Notes: generated by a model from the letters alone, not told the origin. A DNA stretch of 64,000 nucleotides from Ceratotherium simum simum (GCF_000283155.1 NW_004454216.1:13046818-13110817), one strand, 5' to 3'; shown: positions 1-10,499, numbered from the stretch's first letter. Numbers and translations: made by a program.

Positions 1-14
1 ATCGTTGTATGATT

Positions 15-125
15 CTTGTCCCCTCAAGTAAATTATATGATCTTAAAAGGCAGGGACCATGTCGTATACTTCTTCCTTATTTGCATTTTATCTAGCCTAG
101 TGCTGAACACTGTATCCACTTGGGA
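15..125 (+). repeat. L2 LINE 3' end fragment
   Basis: The order 'AGGCAGGGACCATGTC ... TAGCCTAGTGCTGAACA' follows the L2 3' untranslated region, where a short 'agggcagggact' block precedes 'cccagcacctagaacagtgcc'. Strongly decayed, and the usual final 'caataaatatttgttgaatg' is not clear. Inference from remembered consensus. Confidence 0.5.
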
Positions 126-559
126 AAATTTTAATTGATAGAAGTATATTAAGTAATTCTAGTCCCTCAAAGCTCGGTGCATGTGTCTATGGAGCATTTG
201 TCATGGCTCTGGACTTAAGGGCACAGAGATAGGCAAGTTATTTTTTTTTTCCCCAAGGAGTTTGTCATCAAGTGGAAATACCAAGATGACAGGTTACTTT
301 GACTAGTGAAGTGCCGTCCTCTCTTTTTTCCTTTAGTGTCAGACCAGGGCAAATGAAAAGCAGAAAGGCGTGCGCCACTGTGCTACCTTATCATTTTGAT
401 GTAGGTGATGGTTGGCATTTTCTCCTCTTCATTTCTCCAGTTGGACAAGCCACCTGGGAAGGGAGTCTCTTTTGGCTTGGCAGCTAGGCTAAACATTGGC
501 AAGCCTTACCTTCCTCTCGTTGTGAGTGAGCATGCTGTTTCTCAGGGCATCAGAGCCAC
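126..559. other. no recognised feature
   Basis: Mixed-composition single-copy-looking sequence. A 62-codon plus-strand frame at 299-487 has no recognisable domain and is within chance expectation. Confidence 0.5.
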
Positions 560-1215
560 ATTATTATTTTTTTTATTGTGGTAAAATATACGTAACATAA
601 AACTTATATTCTAACCATTTGTAGGTGTAAAGTTAAGTGGCATTAAGTACATTCACATTGTTGTGCAACTATCACTGCTATCTATTTCTAGAACTTTTTC
701 TTTTTTTTCTGAGGAGGATTCACCCTGAGCTAACATCTGTGCTAGTCTTCCTCTATTTTGTATGTGGGTCACCACCACAGCATGGGTGACGGGTGGTATA
801 GGTCAGCGCCCGATATCTGAACCTGCGACCGGGGGACAGCAAAGCGGAACGTGTAGAACTTGAACCAGTTGGCCATGGGGTTGGCCCCTCTAGAACTTTT
901 TTTATCATGCCAAACTGAAACTCTGTACCCATTAAACAATAACCCCCCATTCTTCTCTCTGCCAGCCCGTGGCAACCACCATTCTACTTTCTGTTTCTAT
1001 GAATTTGACTACTCTAGGTATCTCAAATAAATAAAATTGTAGTGTATTTGTCCTTTCATGCCTGGCTTATTTCACTTAGCGTGATGTCTTCAAGGTTCGT
1101 CCATATTGTTGCCATGTATCAGAATATCATTCTTTTTTAAGGCTGAATAATGTTCCATTGTATCCATTCATTCGTTGTCATAATGCTGCTAGGAACATGG
1201 GTGTACAAATACAGA
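560..1215 (-). repeat. L1 LINE 3' end, interrupted by a SINE
   Basis: Read on the plus strand, the phrases 'TTTTATTGTGGTAAAATATA', 'GTTGTGCAACTATCAC', 'GGCAACCACCATTCTAC' and 'TGCTAGGAACATGGGTGTA' appear in the order of the reverse complement of an old L1M 3' end. The element is therefore on the minus strand, 5'-truncated, with a small internal deletion near 1160-1185. The SINE at 700-888 splits it, so the L1 is the older of the two. Confidence 0.85.
700..888 (-). repeat. ERE-type tRNA-derived SINE
   Basis: A poly(T) start, then 'CTGAGCTAACATCTGTGCTA', 'GTGGGTCACCACCACAGCAT' and an end in 'GGGGTTGGCCCC' give the reverse complement of an ERE2/ERE3-like equine SINE. The 13-bp duplication TCTAGAACTTTTT lies at 687-699 and again at 889-901, which fixes the insertion exactly inside the L1. 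Short open frames on the minus strand here are products of the repeat. Confidence 0.93.
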
Positions 1216-1484
1216 TCACATTATTATAAGCACCAACACTAAGTTAATGCTCGTGGTGAGCAAAGTACCCTTCTCAGCCATTAGCATACCTGGAAGAATC
1301 AATGTATCTCTGGAATTTCTTAACTTGAATTCAGAGACTTCAGTACTCATTGGGAAAATGTGGCCTGACAACATTTTTTAGATTAGGACTGTGACCAATA
1401 CTTGCGTTCAGTAAATATGTCTTGTTTATCCTTCCAAATGCTTTCTGTCTCCATCTTTCCACTCTGTCACTGCTACAAGGCATG

Positions 1485-1890
1485 TGCTCATTGCCGTGCA
1501 GCAGGACTACTGCAGCCACATTCTAACTGATCTGTCTCCCTTGTCTCCCCCTTTTCAATTTTTGTTATAAAGCACGGCTTTGGTCGTTTTACTTTACCGA
1601 GGAAAAACTTCAGTCCCCGTCATGTCCAGGACGAAGCTCAAACTTGTTTGTCCGGCGTTGACGGCCTTTTGTAATCTGGCACCAGCATACCTTCCAGGTT
1701 CTGCTTCTTTCACTGCCTTGTACAAACTCTGCTCCAAGTCAAAATTGTCTTCTCGTTACCCCGGACACATCACTATTATCCTGACTTTTCTCAGTGCTGT
1801 TTGCTCCACCATGTATAACTTTTTTAATGCTGTCTTTAAGTTTTAGCTCAAATCTCAGTGTCTCTGCTAAATCTCTTTTAAACAACTACA
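1485..1890 (+). repeat. L2 LINE, end of coding part and 3' UTR
   Basis: The run 'GACGGCCTTTTGTAATCTGG', 'CACCAGCATACCTTCCAGG', 'CTCTGCTCCAAGTC', then 'TAGCTCAAATCTCAGTGTC' follows the L2 3' half ('aaggccctncatgatctggcccctgcctacctntccag'). An 88-codon plus-strand frame at 1580-1846 comes from this repeat and is not a gene. Confidence 0.65.
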
Positions 1891-1959
1891 TTTGAAAACG
1901 ATTGCTTGCTCTTTTGAATATTTGTGTACTCACTGTAGGATTAATCATGTTAATGTTTT

Positions 1960-2170
1960 CTTGTGTGATAGCTAACATTTTTTGAGTTCTCAGGCTTGGG
2001 CTAAGTGTTTTAGTTGCATTATTTTATTTCATCTATACAGCTAACGTGTGAAGTTTACACTCTTATTATCCATTATGCATATGATAAACTTGAGACTTTG
2101 AGATGCTACCTAACTTGTCTCAAATCACATAACTAGCAAGCGGCAAATCTAAGGCTCCATCCCAAATTTT
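1960..2170 (-). repeat. MIR SINE
   Basis: 'AGCTAACATTTTTTGAGTTC', 'GGCTAAGTGTTTTAGTTGCA', then 'AACTTGAGACTTTGAGATGC' and 'CACATAACTAGCAAGCGGC' is the standard order of a reverse-complement MIR covering most of its length. Confidence 0.88.
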
Positions 2171-2429
2171 CTGCTGCTAAAGCATCATTTTAAATGTATA
2201 TTTATTGCCTCAATTAGATTATAGGCCTATCAATAAGGTATTTACTGTTCATTGTATCTCCCATAAGAACTGTCCATGGGGGTCAAAATCAGAAAAAGAT
2301 TGCCATTGAATGGAAGCTTCTTTTTTTTCCTTTTAATTAGCTCACTGTGCATGAGTGTAGCATGATTTTTCAACTGGTTGCTTCATACTATTTCTTCAAG
2401 ACCAGGAAATTGTCACGACTGGTCATGTC

Positions 2430-2592
2430 TGATTAGGTACACTTCTGAGGCAATTCCTTCTGTCACAACACCTACCACACTGACTGTATTTCTCTGTTAC
2501 CTGTTTGTCTTCCCAGTGACATCTTTGCTTGAAGTCCTAGTACCTAGGACAATATCTTGCACATATGCTCAGTAAATGCTTATTAAACAAAT
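2430..2592 (+). repeat. L2 LINE 3' end
   Basis: 'AGTCCTAGTACCTAGGACAA', 'TCTTGCACATATGCTCAG' and 'TAAATGCTTATTAAACAAAT' match the L2 terminus ('cccagcacctagaacagtgcctggcacatagtaggtgctcaataaatatttgttgaa'). Confidence 0.7.
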
Positions 2593-3261
2593 TAACTGCA
2601 TCTGTGGTCATTATCCATCCTAAGAGTTAATTTCTAAATGTGTAGCTGTTATAGAATTGAGCAATACCCAAGTCCAATAAAGTTGAACAGGTTATATCCT
2701 CAAGGAGGCATAACAGGAATATAAATGAAAACTATAATTTATTTAATTGTACTGCAACTTATGTCACATGGTGTAATGGTATTTGTGTTCACTTTTAACA
2801 AAGGACATTTGAGTGTAAGGAATTGACATCTGTATTCAAAGAAGAGAGATCCTGTGTCTTAAAGGCATGAGTGTATTTGGTCTATAGATAATTTGGGAGC
2901 AGGCATCGTTCAAAGTTTCACACAATAGTCTTTAAAATTACCCAATTCTCTTTTACTTCTGGATTATGTGCTTTCCAAACAACCTTCTGATTAATAATTT
3001 GATTTCTCAAATACCTTGATACTTAAGAGCCAATACCATAGACAGTAGATATTAATATTTTGGTCACTGGAAAAAGTATATTCTCCACAAAAAATAGCAG
3101 ATGATTCTTTATATTTAATTATATATGACTCTGCTAACTGTGTTTTAAAAAAATTGAAGCAGAGAAGCGTACACCTGATTAAACAATGGTGATGTCCCTA
3201 AAAATGTTTCCCCAGAGTTCTTGCCTGAGAAGCCAGCAGAACTCTTAATCTCTCTATATAG
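2593..3261. other. no recognised feature
   Basis: AT-rich sequence without a repeat I can name and without an open frame of note. Confidence 0.5.
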
Positions 3262-3328
3262 ATAGATACAGTAGCATCTGGCACAATGCTTTGCACACAG
3301 TAGACATGCAACAAATACTATTGAATGT
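3262..3328 (+). repeat. L2 LINE 3' tail
   Basis: 'GCATCTGGCACAATGCTTTG', 'CACACAGTAGACATGCAACA' and 'AATACTATTGAATG' match the terminal segment of L2. Confidence 0.65.
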
Positions 3329-4327
3329 TGTCAGTTCATTAGAATACCATAGTCTAAAGCAATAGTGGTCAATCATTTTCTCTTCATGGCACACATAATT
3401 ATTCAACCTTCTGATACATTTCTATCTGCCTCGTCAAGGTTGTTTCATGTATACCAGCTGTAACTGCACTTTCTCTCTCCCATTCTGGAAGCATATGGAA
3501 ATGTGCATGAAAATACTTTATTGTAGAGGTAATAATAACAATCATAGTAATGATAATAATAATAATAAAAATAATGACACAGCTAGAATATTTGAAACGT
3601 CAATCTGATCACTATTTTGTTTATTACTTTGCGATAGCTTCTAGCTGCCCAGTGTCAGTCCCTAAACTTTTGTTTGGGACACAGGGCTCAGGGTAATGGG
3701 AGTGTCAGTGGTAGCTGGGCGCTTGTGCCCCTGCAGGATGGCGAATCACTCTAGTCCCCACCACATTCCACGCCGCAGAACTATCTGAAAAAGCTTTAGA
3801 GAAGCAGGAATAACAGCCTGACATTCAGTGCGAGCTCAGCTTGTTTCCTAGGCTTGTTTCCTAGACGGGGGGTATATATAGATGCCTGGGTGCTCAGGGA
3901 TTGTGAACTACTCTAGGGAAATCTCAAAGAGGCAATTTGGTATGAACCAGCTTCAACCTCAGACCTTCCTGAGGGTTTGTTAAAAGTGAACGACAGAAGT
4001 ACTTTGGCCTGCTATGAGGCTAGAGGGACCTCACAGCAAGGACAGACTTATTTGACTCTGATGGTTTTATTTTTGAGTACCATACTGCCACTTCCCAGTT
4101 CTTTGGCAATTTAATTCTGAGGAAAACTCAGCTTTTCTACATAACAGAATTGTGATTTTCTTTGAATTTGAGACATTTTAAAACTTTTTCTTTTGTCCCT
4201 TATAAACTAGTTTATGGTCCTTCCTGAAGGATTCCCAAGGCAATTTGGAGCAATTGAGTCATTGATGGACTATCCTTTAATATCCTAAAGCTCAAATAGT
4301 AAATAATTAATTGATTTTTTGCACTTA
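3329..4327. other. unassigned; short TAA microsatellite and 13-bp tandem duplication
   Basis: An imperfect (TAA)n tract lies near 3548-3570. The 13-mer GCTTGTTTCCTAG occurs twice back to back at 3839-3851 and 3852-3864 and is followed by a TATATATAG run at 3873-3881. No coding frame or named repeat. Confidence 0.45.
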
Positions 4328-4405
4328 CACTGTGGTATAATGGAAAGAGAGACTAGGTTCAAATCCTGGTTCTACAGTTTACATGCTGTTAGACTTTGGG
4401 CAATG
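4328..4405 (+). repeat. MIR SINE core fragment
   Basis: 'GTGGTATAATGGAAAGAGAG' followed by 'AGGTTCAAATCCTGGTTCTA' and 'GTTAGACTTTGGGCAA' is the 5' half of MIR in forward orientation. Confidence 0.75.
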
Positions 4406-4407
4406 CT

Positions 4408-4720
4408 GTTCATTCATTCATTCATTCATTTATTCATTCAACAGATTACAGAGTTCTTACTTTGTGCAGATGTAGTATTAAGGCTCTGAGGAGGGAAGTC
4501 AAATAGACGTGATCTCTGAACTTTCAAAGAGACTTTAGTTTACTAGGGGAGATTGGCAAGACAATCAGCAATTACAGTAGGATACCATGGAACCATGTAG
4601 AACGGTAGCCCTATGGAACTAAACCCAAGGCTGGTGTGAGTTGGGAATGGAGGAGGCGTCTCAGGAAAGGCTTTTCAGGGAGTGATGCTGAAGCTGAGAC
4701 TTAAAGCCAAGTGCAATTTA
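4408..4720 (-). repeat. L2 LINE 3' end with ATTC microsatellite tail
   Basis: An (ATTC)n run at about 4410-4441, then 'AACAGATTACAGAGTTCTTA' and a decayed 'ctctgccctcatggagctta'-like block ('TGATCTCTGAACTTTCAAAG'), then 'GGAAAGGCTTTTCAGGGA' and 'TGAAGCTGAGACTTAAA'. This is the order of a reverse-complement L2 3' UTR; the ATTC repeat is the normal L2 tail expansion. Confidence 0.78.
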
Positions 4721-4877
4721 GTAGAATATACGTATAAGAACAACACTCTAACATCATGAGCAAAGCTTACAGGGAAACATGAAATAATAAGATGTGTTTA
4801 CAGATCAACGTCTACAGTTCAGTATTACTGATATGAAAATTTCATCTGGAGGAGACAAGGGAGATAAATCTAGACAA

Positions 4878-5003
4878 ATCTTTCCATTTCCTTTTCTCTG
4901 AAATGAAGATAATTATATCTACCTCATGGATTTGTTGTAAACACTCATTAAAACAGCATACGTAGAGTACCTAGGTGCTCAAAAATGTTAGCTCCTTTTT
5001 CTC
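4878..5003 (+). repeat. MIR SINE 3' half
   Basis: 'TCTCTGAAATGAAGATAATT', 'TATCTACCTCATGGATTTGT' and 'GAGTACCTAGGTGCTCAAAA' fit the MIR 3' half in forward orientation. Confidence 0.78.
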
Positions 5004-5917
5004 CCCACCATCTACCCTCCCCTGCCCTTTCTCACTTCAGATTTTCCTAAGTGGAAGATACCCTATTGACGGTTAAATTATCAACTTGTAAACTATGGCT
5101 GTGTTTAGGAAAGTGTAGGAAGAATAAAAGGTTTAAAACTCCGTTCTTTTTCTGATCTGGATCGCACATGTTGAGTTGAATGGGGGCAGTACTCAGCAGC
5201 AACATTACTTTATTTTGACACTGCACAGTTTCCTGTGTCATCACAATTGGTATGCCAGGAGGGCACTCGTCCCCAAAGGGCATTGTATTCTTGGTCTGTC
5301 TGTTTGGTTTGCTGAGCTCAGCGCTGAGCACAAGTCATGTGCACTGGAGTGCCTGGAAAAAACCTTGAAATGATGCTGTTATGTATGTTCTCTTTTGTTT
5401 CACCATTTTGAGGTCTGTGAATTTGGATGTTTTTCAGGGAGCACGGTTTTCACGTATGCATTTTTTTCTGGGTGGCAGGTCCACAACTCCTATGATCTAG
5501 TAAATATTAAGGACTGCTACCTTTGGGAATTTTTGGTCTACTTTTTGATATTTCTTTCAAGGAGCTTCCTTCAAGTAATTGAGTTGGCGTCTGTTAAGAG
5601 TTACCTAGTCCAGAGAGATTTTCTTCATCCCATTGTTTATTATTAATAAGAAATTGTTATTTATACTCAAATGTAGTTTTCTCAAATCTTTGTCATTTGT
5701 AAATATCTTTCGTGATTTTTGTCATACCCAGATACCTTCTGTTCTATTATTTACTTAACATTTTTCTTTAGATCTCCAACCTTTTAAAAACTTACATAAA
5801 TTTAGCCTCATCCTAAGCAATAATACTTATGAACTCATGGACTTGATGTGCAAGGTATATTTTTCTAATATATACTCAGGCAAGTGTTAAACAAAATTGT
5901 CAATTCTATACCTAATA
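5004..5917. other. no recognised feature
   Basis: Open frames at 5047-5331 (minus, 94 codons), 5176-5373 and 5395-5646 (plus) overlap or adjoin one another and show no domain or signal I recognise. No repeat identified. Confidence 0.45.
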
Positions 5918-6066
5918 TGGGGATCAGTAAACTCAGTCAACTATGAATTGTCTATGGCTGCTTTTGACCTATGATAGCAGAGTAGTCAAGACAGAGACAG
6001 AATGGCCTGCAAAGACTAGCATATTTATTATTTGGCTAGTTAAGAAAAAGTGTGCCAAACCCTGAC
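5918..6066. mobile_element. hAT-Charlie-type DNA transposon remnant
   Basis: Begins 'GGGGATCAGTAAACT', carries 'ATTGTCTATGGCTGCTTTTG' and 'ATGGCCTGCAAAGACTAGC', and ends 'TGTGCCAAACCCTGAC'. These match the ends and interior of the Charlie1/MER1-like group ('cagGGGTCAGCAAACT...TTTGCCGACCCCTG'). The left part is internally deleted. Family from memory; non-autonomous and dead. Confidence 0.6.
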
Positions 6067-6329
6067 CTAAAATTACCTTCATACCATAAATAGAACACAT
6101 AGCATACTCTGTAAAACATTACTGTAGTGCATTTGTCAAGAGACAGTGTGTATTAAGTTCTTAATCACATTTTTTCAGAACCACCAAGTACTTTACTTTT
6201 TTATTCTGAAATTGAAATATTTAATTATAAGTAATTTATGTTCTGAGAGTCTTGGTGACAAACCTGTTTGAGACCAAAATAAAAACATAGGCATTAAGGA
6301 TAATTTATGTATTTTTAAATAAAGGGGAT

Positions 6330-6640
6330 ATTTGCCTATAAAAATATATAATGATATAAAAATGCATAAAGGGAGAAGTAAAAATTTTCCTACAAGGAAA
6401 CTTCCACTACAATCTCACCCACTAAAAACAACATCCTTGTATTTCCTGCTAGTTATTTTCTGTGCATATTCAAGATTAAATATATTTTTTTGTTTTTTAA
6501 AATATAGCTTATTTTTTTAAATAAAAAATAGGATATCAATATATGCAACTTTTTATAACTTAGACATATTTCTGTTGTTTAGAAATCTAAGTAATATGGC
6601 TAAAATTATAAATTGTTTAATATTACTTCAAAGTGTTTCT
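6330..6640 (-). repeat. old L1 (L1ME-like) 3' part, first piece
   Basis: 'GGAGAAGTAAAAATTTTCCT', 'TTTTCTGTGCATATTCAAGA' and 'CAACTTTTTATAACTTAGAC' follow the reverse complement of an L1ME 3' UTR. The element resumes at 7476, so the DNA between 6641 and 7475 appears to be inserted. Confidence 0.6.
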
Positions 6641-6955
6641 TAAGAACTTTACTGAAATAAAATTTACATATTGTGAAATTTACCCATTTTAAGTGCACCA
6701 TTCAATGATTTTTAGTGAATTTACAGAGTTGTGCAGCCGTCACCACAGTCCAAATTTAGAACATTTCCATTATCCCAAAAAGATTCCTCATGCCCATTTG
6801 CAGTCAATTTGTTCCTACTCCCTGCCCCAGGCAACCACAAATCTACTTTCTGTTTCTGTAGATATGTCTTTTCTGGACATTTCACATAAATGGAATCATA
6901 TATTATATGATCTTTTGTGTCTGGCTTCTTTCACTTAGCATTCCAAAGTGACTTT
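6641..6955 (-). repeat. L1 LINE 3' end, 5'-truncated
   Basis: 'GAAATTTACCCATTTTAAGT', 'TTGTGCAGCCGTCACCAC', 'GGCAACCACAAATCTACTTT' and 'TGTGTCTGGCTTCTTTCACT' are the reverse complement of an L1M 3' end. The homology stops abruptly near 6950 at 'CACTTAGCATTCC'. The 81-codon plus frame at 6693-6938 is antisense L1. Confidence 0.85.
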
Positions 6956-7475
6956 AAGGTAGAAAATGAAGGGAGGGTTCCAACAGCCCCAGGATGCTCT
7001 AGTTACAGTCAATGTTTTGTTTTCTTTCCTTTGGAAATGCGTCTTTGAGACAAGCAGTGATACCAGTACCAGATAACGTTTGCAGTTCCTGAAATTCACA
7101 ACTTCCCGAACCTGTTTGCCTGTGCGCACACAGAACTGTGGGTGTTTGTGCCGCAGTCCTGAGTGAACGGAGAGGCTGCTCCCCGCTTGTGGCAGCAGTT
7201 GTGGGCGGTTCTGCACCTTGCCTGGCCACTTTGAGGGGAACAGGATCTTGGCACAGCCGTAGCAAATGCACAATATCCCAGCATGCTATGCCGTGCAGGC
7301 CAGGAAGTTCTGCTGCAAGTCTTGCAGCTTTGATGTAACAAAACCTTCCAAGTGTTCTTTTGAATACACTACGTGGGCCCAGCCCCACGATCCCTTTTCT
7401 CAGCCCTGTTCCTATAATAGTGATGGCTTAAAGCCTGTACGTAGACAGTCAAAACCAGTGAGGAACTGAGTTGTT
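6956..7475. other. unassigned GC-richer block between L1 pieces
   Basis: About 520 bases, noticeably richer in G+C and CpG than the flanks, lying between the truncated L1 and the resumption of the older L1. Overlapping frames are open on both strands (minus 6935-7273, 112 codons; minus 6999-7388, 129 codons; plus 7138-7338 and 7266-7469). I recognise none of the proteins. It could be the remains of a retrocopied transcript, an unfamiliar repeat, or ordinary sequence. Confidence 0.4.
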
Positions 7476-7740
7476 TTTCCCTATCATATCAGCAGATATA
7501 GGTTTATCTAATCCTTTTTACTGGCTAAATAGAATTCCAGTACTTTGATATCATAATTTATTTAATCACTCCATTATTTAGTTTGTTCTCCTCTTTTTTA
7601 TAACTACAAGCAGTGGTAAATGTCACATTGCCATTTGCATATTTTTGCTTTCTTGCACAAGTGTCAGTAGGATAAAGTCTTACAAGTGGACTCACTGGCT
7701 CACAGGCTGTGCACATTTCAAATGTTGATGTGTATTACCG
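7476..7740 (-). repeat. old L1 (L1ME-like) 3' part, second piece
   Basis: 'TATCATATCAGCAGATATAG', 'CTAATCCTTTTTACTGGCTA', 'ATCATAATTTATTTAATCAC' and 'AAGTGGACTCACTGGCTCAC' continue the reverse-complement L1ME consensus from where the 6330-6640 piece stops. Confidence 0.68.
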
Positions 7741-9411
7741 GAACTGGCAGGTTAACTAGTGGCCTCGGGACCACAGCCGATCATGGTACCAGTGGTAGGC
7801 TGTAGCTACAAGAGCAACGGTTTTTAATGGGGGTGCAGGTGGGTGAGGATGAATGCATTTCGGAGTGTCCTGGGGGTGGGAGTGAGCTTGAGTAATGTGA
7901 CCAGTCTCTCCAAGTGATTGTGATGTGGGCACCATGGTACTAGAGTTTGGTCTGTGTTTTCTACCCAAAAGTATCAATGCTCCTGTGAGAGTTGTATTTG
8001 GTACTGAGCTCATCAGGGCAATCATATAAAGCATCATAGTTTTGGGTTTGTTCTGCTCAGTACCTTTAAGGAAAGAGGCCAATAGAGCAGAAGAAAGTGA
8101 CCCCACAAACTGATGCTAAAAACATCTATGGTCTATGCAGGGAAAATACACATAAACCCCTCATAGCCTCTCTTAAAGAAAGAAAGTGAAGTTACTCTTG
8201 CTTCCTGTCAAACGTGCAGTCCAGACTGTCCTCAGTGATGGTCATTTGTCTCTTCCAGTCTACACTCACTGCTTATTTTAACTTATGGAAACAAGAGAGG
8301 GATGGGAGTGGGGAAGCCACACACACAGCACCATTTTGTGTTGTTGTGCACCATTAAATAACAACCAGCAGCCCACTGATCCCTGGAAATCTACTTTTGC
8401 ACTATAATAAAATAACCCCCGTGTATAGTTTTAAGTTACAGGCCAGTGATACTCTGTGAGTTTCAAGGGGGGAAAAATGAAAGGGGATGTTTCTGAGTGT
8501 AGAAACACTTGGAAAATTAAATAGTAATGAATTAAACTCTTTGAGTCACAGTGTACTGTGAAATAAAGAAGCAGTTGTGGGTCAACTTCAAAATTCTGGT
8601 ATTTTCATCTGTTGGAATTTCTTGGCAGTGACTCCCACTTGAAGGTTTGTAGTGACTATAATATACTATGTCTACAGATCAGAGGAAGTTACTTGGTGTC
8701 AGAAAGCAACTTGGGAACCAGAGTGTTTACGGGGTAATTTCTTAATGAGTCCTGGCACATGGTTCTCATCTTTTTAAGGGGAGGAATGTGACTTGGAATG
8801 CACAAAGTCGAAGCATGAGCATTTTGGCAGATGGAGATGCAGCACAGCTGGAGAAAACTCCTCTCTTTGAAGTCTCATATCTCAAATGCTGCATTGGTCT
8901 TGAAGCATGTTCCACCGCTAGTTCAGATTTTAATATGAACAGGAATTGGAGGATGTTTATTGATATCCTAAGGAAACACATTGAAATCTATTGACTGGTT
9001 GCCCTCTTTTGGCTCCACAAATAATTTGTGGGGACGACAGATGAGGGACAATAAGGAAGGAGACTAAGGGCTCTGTTGTTGCTCTGTTGTCAAGAACCCT
9101 GGCAGCCAGGACAACTGGGAGAGTAATTTATCCTATGGCACCATCTTCACCTCTTGAATCAGCAGTCCTCTGGTTAATCAGGGGAAGAAAAGGCACTGAT
9201 GATTATTCTTTTAAAAATGCCTTTTATTTTTCATTATAAAGTAATACACGTTCACTCCATAAAAGATAAGAAATGAAGGAAAAATTGGTGAAGATGTTGC
9301 CTCTTGTACACCTCCCAGCTTTCTATCTTTAATATATCATTGTCTGTCTGGCCTACTACAACTTGAATAAAGACCTCAGTGCCCCCAAGCAACACAATCT
9401 AGTTCTTCATG
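7741..9411. other. unassigned; decayed or no repeats
   Basis: The minus frame 7756-8106 (116 codons) includes a short hydrophobic stretch (MMLYMIALMSSVPNTTLTG) but no recognised family. Frames on both strands at 8766-8994 are unexplained and likely chance. The sequence at 9215-9340 weakly resembles an L1ME 3' end but is too decayed to call. Confidence 0.4.
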
Positions 9412-9560
9412 GCAGTCAACAAAAATACATTGAATTGGATGCACTGAGTCAGGAACTGGATTAGTGCTGAAAACACAGAGGGAACAGGGATTGTTCCTGA
9501 CACACAAATCTTAATGGGTAGTGGAAATAATGAACAATGAGACTAGTGATTAAGTCTGGG
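9412..9560 (-). repeat. L2 LINE 3' fragment (weak)
   Basis: 'AGTCAACAAAAATACATTGA', 'GAACTGGATTAGTGCTGAAA' and 'GGAACAGGGATTGTTCCTGA' follow the reverse-complement L2 order (tail, 'ggcactgttctaggcactg', 'acaaaacagacaaagtccctg'). Low similarity. Confidence 0.45.
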
Positions 9561-9649
9561 AAATGGCAGTATCTGGAGGCTGACTGGGTCTGTATAAATA
9601 AGAGAAAAACAGTACAAGTGTCATGGGTCACTAATTTATCTGATGTGTT

Positions 9650-9702
9650 CTTCTCTGAGCCTTGGCTTCTTTACCTGTGATGTGAAGGGGTTAGGATATG
9701 TA
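9650..9702 (+). repeat. MIR SINE fragment (weak)
   Basis: 'TCTGAGCCTTGGCTTCTTTA' then 'CCTGTGATGTGAAGGGGTTA' matches the MIR segment 'tctgtgcctcagtttcctcatctgtaaaatgggg'. Only this short core is visible. Confidence 0.5.
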
Positions 9703-9710
9703 GAGGGACC

Positions 9711-9858
9711 AACTTGTCCTGCCTGCCTGGGACTTTCCCAGTTTCAGCACTGAAAGGCCCATGTTCCAGGAACCCCTTAGTCCCAACTTTAAAACTGAAA
9801 GTCCCTTGACCTGGAAGCCCCCAAAGTCCTGGGCAAACTGAGAGAGTTGGTCAGCCTA
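9711..9858. mobile_element. short palindromic non-autonomous element
   Basis: The two ends are inverted copies: left GAGGGACCAACTTGTCC and right AGAGAGTTGGTCAGCCTA. The symmetry extends inward (GCCTGGGACTTTCCCAGTT against AAAGTCCTGGGCAAACT), so almost the whole element can fold on itself. The ends TAG...CTA fit insertion at TA. I recall this as a common mammalian palindromic repeat ('tagggtgaccaac...gttggtcaccct') but cannot name it with confidence. A second copy lies at 53147-53260. Confidence 0.7.
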
Positions 9859-10194
9859 TTAGTAGAGTTCCTTCTAATTCTCTTATTCTACAATTACATA
9901 TCGAGAGAGAATATTTGGCGAGGTTCACATGATAAAACACTCAGATTGAAATTATGTCCATTAACAATACTATTGTTTTCTTCTTTAAAAAAATCCTAAA
10001 GCATAAGTTTCTTAAACCCAAGGCTTTGTGTACTACCTTGTAATAAAGACATTAATATTATATTCATGAGAAAATGGGTTTTATTCTTCTAGGAAAATTT
10101 CTTCCAAATAAATATCTGCAAACACTTTGTGGAGTTGGAGTTTTCTGCGAGCAGCTGCCATGGTTGTGGTGCTCGGCCAGGCCCTCCAGGAGTC
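9859..10194. other. no recognised feature
   Basis: Unassigned sequence. The plus frame at 10074-10292 runs into the MIR that follows and looks non-coding. Confidence 0.45.
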
Positions 10195-10380
10195 TGTGTG
10201 GTGGGAAGAGTGCTGGCTGTGCAGTCAGGCAGTGGCTGCTCTTTGGTTTATTAGCCTGGAGAGCTGGAGCAAATAACTCCTCTGGGATATAGTTTCTTCA
10301 TTTATAAAATATGAATAGTTATAGCTACCTGGCAAGGCAGCATATACTGGTATGTAGAAGTGCTCAACAGATGTTTGTTT
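10195..10380 (+). repeat. MIR SINE
   Basis: 'TGGGAAGAGTGCTGGCTGTG', 'TAGTTTCTTCATTTATAAAA', 'TAGTTATAGCTACCTGGCAA' and 'AGAAGTGCTCAACAGATGTT' track MIR from near its 5' end to its 3' end. Confidence 0.75.
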
Positions 10381-10499
10381 TGTTTCCCTAAACAGTTTGC
10401 TTTCTGTTGTTTTGAAATTAAAGGGAACTGGATCTGATTAGGACACAAATGAGAAGGATGCTCTTTATGGGAGCTGTCCCAGACAAATCTTGAATGCAA

